Positions 1 through 5,341 are shown, counted from the first letter of the stretch. The stretch is DNA of 5,568 nucleotides from UBA11475 sp045655805 (GCA_045655805.1 JAZOPZ010000024.1:1-5568); one strand, 5' to 3'. Notes: a model not told the origin generated them from the letters alone. A program made the numbers and translations.

Positions 1-56
1 ATTTCCTTTCTTTGTTCGGGTGTGTATTTGTTAAATTTTTGTCCTTTTTTTGCCAT
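1..56 (-). CDS. Transposase N-terminus (IS3-type OrfA, HTH), partial
   Basis: Only the first 18 codons are visible, reading MAKKGQKFNKYTPEQRKE before the window ends. This lysine-rich opening, with a K-Y-[TS]-x-E-x-[RK] segment, is typical of the helix-turn-helix OrfA subunit of IS3-family transposases, which binds the element's terminal repeats. The start is well supported: a perfect AGGAGG (63-68 on the plus strand as cctcct) sits seven bases upstream of the ATG. A TATAAT (76-81) lies just further upstream, without a convincing -35. The protein continues beyond position 1, so neither the catalytic DDE subunit nor any programmed frameshift can be seen. The family call rests on a short stretch plus the IS-end-like sequence behind it. 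Confidence 0.65.
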   Translation of the reverse strand, partial: MAKKGQKFNKYTPEQRKE

Positions 57-67
57 AAAAAAACCTC

Positions 68-87
68 CTATGAAAATTATATCATAG
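68..87 (-). promoter_or_regulatory. Transposase -10 box inside a small inverted repeat
   Basis: CTATGA (68-73) and TCATAG (82-87) form a 6-bp inverted repeat around an 8-nt loop. On the minus strand the loop contains TATAAT (81-76), the likely -10 of the transposase promoter, and the 3' arm runs into the AGGAGG ribosome binding site. A transcript starting from this -10 would lack the 5' arm, while one reading in from outside would contain both arms. No good -35 is visible, so the promoter is tentative. Confidence 0.35.
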
Positions 88-181
88 AAGATTTTTTTAT
101 TAGCCTTTTTTATTGTGTGAACTAAATGGGGTTCACTTCACAACTGCAAGCCTTTTTTATTTTACAAAACTATTCATAATA

Positions 182-212
182 AAATATCCACGAGTTTTAC
201 CCGTGGATATTC
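182..212 (-). terminator. Intrinsic terminator of the XRE regulator gene
   Basis: A perfect 10-bp inverted repeat, AATATCCACG (183-192) and CGTGGATATT (202-211), encloses a 9-nt loop. It starts 8 nt past the stop of the XRE gene on the minus strand. The following minus-strand bases are only moderately T-rich (TTATTATG), so termination may be imperfect. The arms contain TCCACG/CGTGGA, the same core as the operator repeats upstream of the gene. Confidence 0.65.
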
Positions 213-219
213 TTATAAA

Positions 220-453
220 CTAATCCTCAAAACTGTTGAAATATTCCTTATCAAAAAACTCCGATAATGTTATGCCTGCACCTTGACAAAATGCTTTAAT
301 GGTTGAAACTTTAGAGCATTTTGTTCTACCCTTAATCAAATCGTATATTGCTGACGGGGACTTACCTCCGTTTAACGCCGCCTCGCAAACGTTAATATTC
401 TTCTCTTTACAAATTTCTTCTATTCTTTTTATAATAGCACTATTTATATCCAT
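220..453 (-). CDS. XRE-family helix-turn-helix transcriptional regulator
   Basis: This 77-residue protein is almost entirely one Cro/C1-type (XRE) DNA-binding domain. Helix 1 covers about residues 5-18. The helix-turn-helix spans about 22-41, with the recognition helix near SPSAIYDLIKG (32-42). A supporting helix follows at STIKAFCQGAG (50-60), then ITLSEFFD, the usual end of short clostridial XRE repressors. There is no extra sensor or enzymatic domain. I place the start at 453, since AAAGGTG lies 5 bases upstream. The open frame extends to 627, but that extension is hydrophobic, unlike the family, and covers the promoter and operators. It is transcribed divergently from the SLOG gene, and the repeated TTCCACGA sites between them are the likely targets of this protein, implying autorepression and repression of the SLOG gene. 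That role is inferred. Confidence 0.85.
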   Translation of the reverse strand: MDINSAIIKRIEEICKEKNINVCEAALNGGKSPSAIYDLIKGRTKCSKVSTIKAFCQGAGITLSEFFDKEYFNSFED

Positions 454-484
454 ATAAACACCTTTGCGGAATTCCTTATAGGTA

Positions 485-502
485 TTCCACGAAAATATTA
501 TA
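485..502 (-). promoter_or_regulatory. Putative promoter -10 and operator for the XRE gene
   Basis: The minus strand has TATAAT at 502-497, about 45 bp from the XRE start codon, with a poor match (GAGATA, 525-520) at the -35 position. The operator copy TTCCACGA at 485-492 covers the expected transcription start, and the palindromic copy at 524-539 abuts the -35. Binding at either site would be expected to interfere with polymerase, consistent with negative autoregulation. Confidence 0.4.
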
Positions 503-523
503 TGAATTGTTAAAAATATTATC

Positions 524-539
524 TCGTGGAGTTCCACGA
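524..539. promoter_or_regulatory. Palindromic operator, likely XRE binding site
   Basis: TCGTGGA-GT-TCCACGA is a perfect 7-bp inverted repeat around a 2-bp centre, the size and symmetry expected of a Cro/C1-type dimer site. It lies between the two divergent promoters, immediately upstream of the TTGACT -35 (542-547) of the plus-strand gene. The half-site TTCCACGA recurs at 485-492 and 581-588, and the related GGAATTCC occurs at 468-475 and 577-584. Confidence 0.65.
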
Positions 540-541
540 TA

Positions 542-570
542 TTGACTTTCTTACACGGAAGTAGTATAAT
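542..570 (+). promoter_or_regulatory. Promoter of the SLOG-family gene
   Basis: TTGACT (542-547) is separated by exactly 17 bp from a consensus TATAAT (565-570). The predicted transcription start is near 577, which falls inside the third operator copy (573-588, TTACGGAA-TTCCACGA). The promoter is therefore flanked by operator sites on both sides and should be strong when the repressor is absent. Confidence 0.8.
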
Positions 571-572
571 TA

Positions 573-588
573 TTACGGAATTCCACGA
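573..588. promoter_or_regulatory. Operator copy at the SLOG transcription start
   Basis: The right half TTCCACGA (581-588) is identical to the half-sites at 532-539 and 485-492. The left half TTACGGAA is imperfect compared with TCGTGGAA, but the centre GGAATTCC is fully symmetric. Its position over the expected start of transcription fits a repressor site. Confidence 0.55.
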
Positions 589-603
589 AGTATAGGTAAA
601 ATT

Positions 604-1114
604 ATGCAAGTTTGCTTTATAGGTCACAAAACTGTTGAAAAAAACCGAAGAACTAGTTTATTCATTAAAACAAATCCTAAAATCACTTATAGACAACGGC
701 GTTTCGGTTTTTTTGTTTGGTAGCATGAGTGAATTTAATGATTTATCATGGCGTGTCGTTACCGAACTAAAAGCCTCACACCCTAACATAAAAAGAGTTT
801 ATGTAAGATCGTCTTATCAATATATAGACAAACTTTATGAGGAATATTTACTTCAATCTTATGAGGAAACATATTTTCCTCTTAAGTTAAAAAAAGCAGG
901 AAAGTACTCCTACGTAGAACGCAATTACGAAATGATTGATAAATCTTCAATTTGCATATTTTATTACAATAAAAATTACATACCAAAACAAAGGCAACAA
1001 ACAAAAAGCAGTAAAATATTGAGCAACAAACGCAATAGTGGTACAAAAATTGCTTATGAATAAGCATTAAAAAGAAAAAAAGAAATCATCAATTTATATA
1101 AATTGCAAGATTAA
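604..1114 (+). pseudogene. SLOG/DUF1273-like protein gene, frameshifted and prematurely stopped
   Basis: The encoded protein resembles short clostridial SLOG-superfamily (DUF1273, YpsA-like) proteins, a Rossmann-type fold thought to bind nucleotides or their derivatives. Translation from ATG 604 (AGGT 594-597, 6-nt spacer) begins MQVCFIGHKTVEK, with the typical CFIGH first strand, but after 12-13 codons it runs into a frameshift and would stop at 721 (39 residues). The remaining family sequence is in the frame that starts near 635: FLFGS (restored residues 36-40), ELKASHPNIKRVYVR, YEETYFP, YVERNYEMID and NSGTKIAYE. The shift is explained by one extra A in the A7 run at 638-644. A TAA at 1061-1063 then interrupts the tail, which continues in frame as ALKRKKEIIN and ends at 1112. 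Restored length would be 169 residues, near what I expect for the family. A sequencing error could explain the homopolymer but not readily the stop codon. Confidence 0.75.
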
Positions 1115-1129
1115 CAAAGTCTTTTTTCC

Positions 1130-1158
1130 TTTACAAAACGGTTAAATTATTTTACAAT
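1130..1158 (+). promoter_or_regulatory. Promoter of the PflX-like gene, leaderless layout
   Basis: TTTACA (1130-1135) and TACAAT (1153-1158) are separated by 17 bp, a good sigma-A type match. The -10 ends 6 bases before the ATG at 1165, so the expected start of transcription coincides with or nearly touches the start codon. No SD-like sequence is found just upstream of the ATG. Confidence 0.65.
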
Positions 1159-1164
1159 AAAAGT

Positions 1165-2025
1165 ATGGATAATTTATGCACGCTTTGCCCCAACCTTTGC
1201 AAAGCCGATAGAAGCAACGGCGTTGGCGCTTGCGGAACCGACAATCAAATAAAAATTGCTAAATACTACTTGCACCCCTTTGAAGAACCACCTGTTTCCG
1301 GCAAAAACGGCTCGGGCACGGTATTTTTTTGTGGGTGTTCGCTTAAGTGTGTTTTTTGCCAAAATTTTGAAGTTTCACGCAATTTGACGGGCAAAGTTAT
1401 ATCGCCAAAAGAACTTGCCGATATTTTTAGAGAGTTAGAAGATAAGGGTGCGCACAATATTAATTTAGTAAATCCAACACACTATTGGGAACAAATAATT
1501 GAGGCGCTTAAAATTTACCGTCCGAACATCCCCGTCGTTGCAAACACCCACGGCTACGAGCGCGTTGAAGTTTTAGAAAAAGTTAACCCTTATATCGACG
1601 CTTACTTACCCGATATGAAGTACTTTAGCGAAAATCTTTCTATGCGCTATAGCAAAAAGAAAAATTATTTTAGCGCCTGCAAAAAAGCCATTGAATTTAT
1701 GATAAAATCAAAGCCACTCGTCTTTGACGGTGACCTTATAAAACAAGGCGTAATAGTTAGGCATTTGGTTTTACCACAAGGCACTTCTGACAGTAAAAAA
1801 ATTGTCGAGTGGTTTTCTGAATTTAAAGATAGCGCTTATCTATCACTAATGTCGCAATACACCCCTTTCGGTGAAATTGATAACTACCCTGAACTTAAAA
1901 GAAAAGTTACCAAGCGCGAGTACGACGGCGTGGTCGATTACGCTTTATCTCTTGGCATTGAAAATATGTTTATTCAAGATACTAAAAGTTCGTCAACGGA
2001 GTATATTCCACAGTGGGATTTTTAA
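1165..2025 (+). CDS. Radical SAM protein, PflX/COG1313 type
   Basis: A 286-residue cytoplasmic iron-sulfur protein of the group related to pyruvate formate-lyase activating enzyme (PflX, COG1313). It has the radical SAM cluster motif C58-x3-C62-x2-C65 in GCSLKCVFCQN, which should bind a [4Fe-4S] cluster and cleave S-adenosylmethionine. The N-terminus has a second cysteine set (C5, C8, C12, C23, in CTLCPNLC and GVGACG) characteristic of this subfamily. LVNPTHYW (101-108), VANTHGYE (125-132), YLPDMKY (147-153) and QYTPFGE (231-237) match conserved segments I recognise from it. The substrate is unknown, and no glycyl radical enzyme is adjacent. The start is fixed by the N-terminal cysteines: no upstream extension is needed and no later start would keep them. 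It appears to be a single-gene unit, with its own promoter and a terminator after it. Confidence 0.88.
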   Translation: MDNLCTLCPNLCKADRSNGVGACGTDNQIKIAKYYLHPFEEPPVSGKNGSGTVFFCGCSLKCVFCQNFEVSRNLTGKVISPKELADIFRELEDKGAHNINLVNPTHYWEQIIEALKIYRPNIPVVANTHGYERVEVLEKVNPYIDAYLPDMKYFSENLSMRYSKKKNYFSACKKAIEFMIKSKPLVFDGDLIKQGVIVRHLVLPQGTSDSKKIVEWFSEFKDSAYLSLMSQYTPFGEIDNYPELKRKVTKREYDGVVDYALSLGIENMFIQDTKSSSTEYIPQWDF

Positions 2026-2070
2026 TAACAAGGTTAAAAACAACTGACAACGGTATCGTCAAATGCTACC

Positions 2071-2100
2071 AAAAGCCCTTTTTTAAGGGCTTTTTTAATT
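2071..2100. terminator. Intrinsic terminator between convergent genes
   Basis: AAAAGCCCTT (2071-2080) pairs with AAGGGCTTTT (2085-2094) around a TTTT loop, followed on the plus strand by a T-rich tail (TTTTTTAATT). It ends transcription of the PflX-like gene. The stem also lies just past the mntP stop on the minus strand, where the A-tract of the stem gives TTTT after the hairpin, so it probably serves both convergent genes, more strongly on the plus strand. Confidence 0.85.
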
Positions 2101-2640
2101 TTAAACCGCTTCCAAAATCGCCTTAACGGCAAGCCCCAAAAATAAAGCGCAAGAGATATATTTAGAATAATTTGCAACGCCGGTTTTTAACACTTTTCCT
2201 AGTAAAAGACCAAGTGAGGTCATAACGGCTGTAACAACAAAAATGCCACCACAAATATATCCTATACCTAAACTTTCACCACTCAAAGTGATGCCACCGA
2301 TAAACGCGTCAACCGAAGTTACCACCGATTGCATAAGACATTTTTTACCGTCAATGACGCGCGTAGTCTGACACTCTTTTTCGCACAAACATTTAATGGC
2401 AAGTGCAAAAAATAACGCCACCACTACCCACTTGAAATACCCTGCAGTCGTTAGCGAAAACAGCCCACTAACTAAATACCCCACTAATGCAAAACCTGCA
2501 TGCAAAAAAGATATGAGCATAACCACTAACGCTTTACCGTAAGCGCCTGCTTTTTCATAAGCGGAATAGTTAGCGCTCATCGTTGCAAAAGCGTCTAGTG
2601 ATAACGCCGTTGCAATAAGTAAGACTTCAAATAAATCCAT
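2101..2640 (-). CDS. mntP: MntP-type manganese efflux pump
   Basis: A 179-residue, very hydrophobic inner-membrane protein with about six transmembrane helices (roughly 3-23, 36-58, 67-84, 103-120, 124-150, 158-178). The duplicated MntP (DUF204) motif is clear: SLDAF at 14-18 with D16, and SVDAF at 109-113 with D111. The family exports Mn2+ and protects against manganese overload. The linker between helices 3 and 4 carries C84, C86, C90 and C101, which is unusual. I start it at 2640 because AAAGGTG lies six bases upstream and the family begins right at the first helix. A longer frame to 2676 adds an unneeded basic stretch. It is convergent with the PflX-like gene and divergent from ung. I see no yybP-ykoY manganese riboswitch upstream. 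The family call is firm, while substrate specificity is by homology. Confidence 0.85.
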   Translation of the reverse strand: MDLFEVLLIATALSLDAFATMSANYSAYEKAGAYGKALVVMLISFLHAGFALVGYLVSGLFSLTTAGYFKWVVVALFFALAIKCLCEKECQTTRVIDGKKCLMQSVVTSVDAFIGGITLSGESLGIGYICGGIFVVTAVMTSLGLLLGKVLKTGVANYSKYISCALFLGLAVKAILEAV

Positions 2641-2677
2641 AATCTTCACCTTTGTAAAAATCTTTCTTACTATCAAA

Positions 2678-2706
2678 AATATGCCGTTGGCAAAATAAAT
2701 TGTGAA
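2678..2706 (-). promoter_or_regulatory. Possible mntP promoter
   Basis: On the minus strand TTCACA (2706-2701) and CATATT (2683-2678) are separated by 17 bp. The -35 matches consensus at five of six bases and the -10 at four. It is the best candidate in the 155-bp divergent region, but weak. Confidence 0.3.
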
Positions 2707-2725
2707 AGTGTTTTAACCAAAAGGG

Positions 2726-2754
2726 TTGAATTATATGTAAAATTATGTTATGAT
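2726..2754 (+). promoter_or_regulatory. Promoter of the ung-apgM-ppa operon (extended -10)
   Basis: TTGAAT (2726-2731), a 17-bp spacer and TATGAT (2749-2754), with TGT directly before the -10 giving an extended -10 element. The predicted start near 2761 leaves a 5' untranslated region of about 35 nt that ends in an AGGTG ribosome binding site (2787-2791). Confidence 0.75.
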
Positions 2755-2795
2755 AAACCATATAGTAATATAATAAATTATATTTTAGGTGTAGT

Positions 2796-3467
2796 ATGGT
2801 AAACATAGGCAATGCTTGGGATGACCTTTTGCGTGAAGATTTTAATTCCGATAACTACCTTGCTTTAAGAGAGTTTTTAAAGACTGAATATTTTACGCAC
2901 ATCGTTTACCCACCGATGAACGATATTTTTAACGCGTTGAAAACTACCCCACCTGAAAAGGTTAAAGCCGTAATTTTAGGGCAAGACCCTTATCATAACG
3001 AAGGTCAAGCAATGGGGCTTTCTTTTAGTGTACCAAAAGGGCAAAAACTCCCACCATCACTCGTAAATATTTATAAAGAACTTGAAAGTGATTTAGGCAT
3101 TAAACCAACCACTAGTGGTGACTTAACTAAATGGGCAAACGAAGGCGTTTTACTACTTAACACCGTGTTAACGGTAAGGGCTAACAATGCTAATTCACAC
3201 GCCAAAAAAGGTTGGGAACCTTTAACTGACGCTATTATAAAAAAGTTGTCGGACAATTACCAAAATATCGCTTTTATATTGTGGGGCAACAACGCTCGCA
3301 GTAAAAAACCTTTAATTGACAAAACTAAACACTTTATCGTCGAAAGCGCTCACCCAAGTCCACTTTCGGCATACGCTGGATTTTTTGGTAGTAAACCTTT
3401 TTCAAAAGTAAATAACTACCTTTTATCTAAAAATAGAACTGCTATTGATTGGAACTTAAATTTATGA
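2796..3467 (+). CDS. ung: Uracil-DNA glycosylase (family 1)
   Basis: This 223-residue enzyme removes uracil from DNA, which arises by cytosine deamination or dUTP incorporation, and starts base excision repair. All family 1 motifs are present: GQDPYH at 62-67 with the catalytic D64 and uracil-pocket Y66, F77 in GLSFSVP stacking on uracil, LLLN at 119-122 with N122 for uracil recognition, and the HPSPLSA loop at 186-192 with catalytic H186. Length and residue positions match the Escherichia coli enzyme almost exactly. The start has AGGTG four bases upstream, and the ATG is in register with the family N-terminus. It is the first gene of the operon, and its TGA overlaps the next gene's start codon by ATGA (3464-3467). 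Confidence 0.96.
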   Translation: MVNIGNAWDDLLREDFNSDNYLALREFLKTEYFTHIVYPPMNDIFNALKTTPPEKVKAVILGQDPYHNEGQAMGLSFSVPKGQKLPPSLVNIYKELESDLGIKPTTSGDLTKWANEGVLLLNTVLTVRANNANSHAKKGWEPLTDAIIKKLSDNYQNIAFILWGNNARSKKPLIDKTKHFIVESAHPSPLSAYAGFFGSKPFSKVNNYLLSKNRTAIDWNLNL

Positions 3468-4681
3468 AGTACATCGTTATTTTAGGCGACGGTATGGCTG
3501 ACTACAAGATTGAAAGTCTTGGCAACAAAACCCCTTTAACCGTCGCTAACAAACCAGATATTGACGCACTTGCAAAAATGTCCGAGGTAGGACTTTGTCG
3601 AACCGTTCCCCCCCAAATGAAGCCGGGTAGCGACGTCGCTAATCTTTCCGTACTCGGTTACGACCCTGCTCTTTACTATACGGGGCGTTCTCCTTTAGAG
3701 GCGTCTAGCATAGGCATTGACTTGACCGATACTGACGTTACGGCAAGGGCTAATTTAGTTACCCTTTCAAACGAAGATAAGTTTGAAGATAAAACTATGA
3801 TTGACTATAGTGCTGGGGAAATTTCTACGAGCGAAGCAAAAGAACTTATATCCTACCTTGCAAAAAACTTAAATAATGAAGAACTTTCGCTATTTGCAGG
3901 CGTAAGTTATAGACATTGTTTGGTCGTTAAAAACGGTAAAGTTTCAGGCGACCTTACCCCACCGCACGACATTACGGGAAAACCTATTTTAACTCACTTA
4001 CCAACGAGTGAATACGGTCAAAAATATCTTGCGCTTATGAAGCGCTCGGTTGAACTTTTAAAGGACCACCCTATAAATAAAAAGAGAATAGAAAACGGCA
4101 AAAACCCTGCTAATTCGCTTTGGTTTTGGGGCGAGGGTACTAAACCCAAACTAGATGGTTTTTATGAAAAATTCGGCAAACACGGTGCTATGATAAGTGC
4201 TGTGGATTTACTTAAGGGCATTGCAAAACTTACGGGCATGCAAAACCTTGAAGTTGACGGCGCTACCGGCAATTACGACACTAATTTTAGTGGCAAGGCA
4301 AGGGCGTGTCTTGACGCTATTGCAAATGGCAAAGATTTCGTTTATATTCATATGGAAGCCCCTGACGAATGTGGTCACCAAGGCAATTTAGAAAAAAAGA
4401 TTTTTTCTATCGAACAAATTAGCGAAAAGGTCGTTAAACCTATATTAGAAGAACTTTCTGAAAAGGGTGAAGATTTTTCACTACTGATTATGCCCGACCA
4501 CCCAACGCCGATTGCTAAAAAGACGCACGTTTCCGACCCAGTACCATATTTGCTTTATAGGAGCAATGAAGCATACCCTTCAAAAGCAACGGCTTATGAT
4601 GAAGAAAATGCTACTGCAAGTGGCATTTTTGAAGAAAATGGTCATAACTTAATGGTAAAATTTTTACAAATAAATAATTAA
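3464..4681 (+). CDS. apgM: Cofactor-independent phosphoglycerate mutase, archaeal type (aPGAM)
   Basis: A 405-residue member of the alkaline phosphatase superfamily, COG3635. It interconverts 3- and 2-phosphoglycerate in lower glycolysis without 2,3-bisphosphoglycerate. Metal-site and catalytic elements are visible: GDGMAD (8-13) with D9, GSDVANLS (55-62) with the likely phosphorylated S56, GYDP, YYTGRSPLEA, then HMEAPDECGHQG, MPDHPTP and THVSDPVP, which supply further metal ligands. The same family includes bacterial proteins annotated as proposed homoserine kinases, so that activity cannot be excluded, but no threonine-pathway gene is nearby. I choose ATG 3464 rather than TTG 3449 because MKYIVILGDGMAD is the family N-terminus and the ATGA overlap with ung suggests coupled translation. 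There is no good SD of its own. The C-terminus is intact. Confidence 0.92.
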   Translation: MKYIVILGDGMADYKIESLGNKTPLTVANKPDIDALAKMSEVGLCRTVPPQMKPGSDVANLSVLGYDPALYYTGRSPLEASSIGIDLTDTDVTARANLVTLSNEDKFEDKTMIDYSAGEISTSEAKELISYLAKNLNNEELSLFAGVSYRHCLVVKNGKVSGDLTPPHDITGKPILTHLPTSEYGQKYLALMKRSVELLKDHPINKKRIENGKNPANSLWFWGEGTKPKLDGFYEKFGKHGAMISAVDLLKGIAKLTGMQNLEVDGATGNYDTNFSGKARACLDAIANGKDFVYIHMEAPDECGHQGNLEKKIFSIEQISEKVVKPILEELSEKGEDFSLLIMPDHPTPIAKKTHVSDPVPYLLYRSNEAYPSKATAYDEENATASGIFEENGHNLMVKFLQINN

Positions 4682-4690
4682 AGGTGTATT

Positions 4691-5227
4691 ATGAATATTT
4701 GGAAAGACATTGATAAATCAAGAATAACGGCAAACGATTTTATCGCTTGTATCGAAATTGAACAAGGCAGTAAAAATAAGTACGAACTCGATAAAGAAAC
4801 TGGCCTTATTATTTTGGATAGAGTTCTTTACACTAGTACCCACTACCCTATGAACTACGGTTTTATTCCTCACACTTTATCGGGTGACGGAGACCCGCTT
4901 GACGTTTTCGTACTTTGCAGTCAACCGATTGAAAAAATGAGTCTAGTTAGATGCTACCCTATCGGCGTAGTTTATATGACCGACCGTGATGAAACGGATG
5001 AAAAAATCATTGCAATACCTTTCGGTGACCCACAATATAACGGATATAGAGATATCCACTCTCTTCCTTTACATATCACCGACGAACTTAAACACTTTTT
5101 AAGCGTTTATAAGCAACTTGAAAATAAGGTTGTTAAAGTTTTAGAAGTTGGCGATAACGAACAAGCCCGTAAAACGATTAAAGAAAATATTGAAAATTTT
5201 GAAAAGACTTTTCCTGAATACAGATAA
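4691..5227 (+). CDS. ppa: Inorganic pyrophosphatase (family I)
   Basis: A 178-residue soluble cytoplasmic enzyme that hydrolyses pyrophosphate to two phosphates, pulling biosynthetic reactions forward. The family signature DGDPLD (66-71) supplies the Mg2+-binding aspartates D66, D68 and D71. Other active-site residues are recognisable: K30 and E32 in NKYELDKETG, R44, Y52 in HYPMNYGFIPHT, and the DRDETDEKIIAIP segment, with the C-terminal YKQLE. Length is typical of the bacterial hexameric type. AAAGGTG overlaps the apgM stop codon and lies four bases from the ATG, so the genes are 9 nt apart and cotranscribed. A strong terminator follows three bases after the stop. Confidence 0.95.
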   Translation: MNIWKDIDKSRITANDFIACIEIEQGSKNKYELDKETGLIILDRVLYTSTHYPMNYGFIPHTLSGDGDPLDVFVLCSQPIEKMSLVRCYPIGVVYMTDRDETDEKIIAIPFGDPQYNGYRDIHSLPLHITDELKHFLSVYKQLENKVVKVLEVGDNEQARKTIKENIENFEKTFPEYR

Positions 5228-5229
5228 TA

Positions 5230-5263
5230 AAAAAGCAAGGCAAACTGCCTTGCTTTTTGTTTT
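5230..5263 (+). terminator. Intrinsic terminator of the ung-apgM-ppa operon
   Basis: AAAAAGCAAGGCA (5230-5242) pairs with TGCCTTGCTTTTT (5246-5258) around a 3-5 nt loop, followed by further T residues. The symmetric A/T tracts mean it could also act on minus-strand transcripts coming from the right edge. Confidence 0.93.
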
Positions 5264-5312
5264 GTATAAAAATGTAGTAGTCCCCAAAATAATTGTTATC
5301 ATATAAAAATGC

Positions 5313-5341
5313 TTGACTTTTGATTTTATAGTTACTATAAT
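5313..5341 (+). promoter_or_regulatory. Strong promoter of an orphan small RNA
   Basis: TTGACT (5313-5318), a 17-bp spacer and a perfect TATAAT (5336-5341). The expected transcription start is around 5347-5349, right before a series of hairpins. The same -35/-10 pair drives the SLOG gene, so this is a convincing sigma-A promoter by the standards of this window. Confidence 0.8.

Larger units (their letters stand above)
1..142 (-). mobile_element. Partial IS3-like insertion sequence, transposase-proximal end
   Basis: The minus strand from about 142 down to 114 starts with TG and reads TGTGAAGTGAACCCCA followed by TTTAGTTCACACA. This resembles the general layout of IS3-family terminal repeats, which have an ACCCCA core followed by an AGTT...ACA stretch. 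It lies 86 nt upstream of a transposase-like start codon in the right orientation. The rest of the element, including the other inverted repeat and any target duplication, is outside the window, so the boundary at 142 is an inference from motif resemblance and could be off by several bases. Confidence 0.5.

Noticed and set aside
485..588. Repeated TTCCACGA as a CRISPR-like array
   Set aside because: The repeats are 8-16 bp, partly palindromic and located on promoters. There is no long repeat and no cas gene, so operators explain them better.
454..627. N-terminal extension of the XRE protein upstream of 453
   Set aside because: The open frame continues, but the extension is unlike the family and would be encoded by the promoter and operator region, while AAAGGTG sits correctly before ATG 453.
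638..645. Programmed -1 ribosomal frameshift at A AAA AAC in the SLOG gene
   Set aside because: A -1 shift from the ATG 604 frame does not lead to the downstream coding frame. A +1 (or -2) shift would be needed, and no +1 signal is visible. The TAA at 1061 also points to a broken gene.
1174..1457. Minus-strand open frames across the radical SAM gene, and similar ones at 882-1067 and 3071-3256
   Set aside because: They have no ribosome binding sites or recognisable protein features and lie opposite clear coding sequence, so they are shadows.
2641..2795. Manganese riboswitch (yybP-ykoY) upstream of mntP
   Set aside because: Neither strand shows the paired conserved loops of that riboswitch. 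The region holds promoters and ribosome binding sites only.
3449..3463. TTG start five codons upstream for the phosphoglycerate mutase
   Set aside because: The family begins at MKYIVILGDGMAD, and the ATGA overlap with ung supports ATG 3464.
5265..5311. Direct repeat TATAAAAATG at 5265-5274 and 5302-5311
   Set aside because: Short and AT-rich, so it is likely chance in this base composition.
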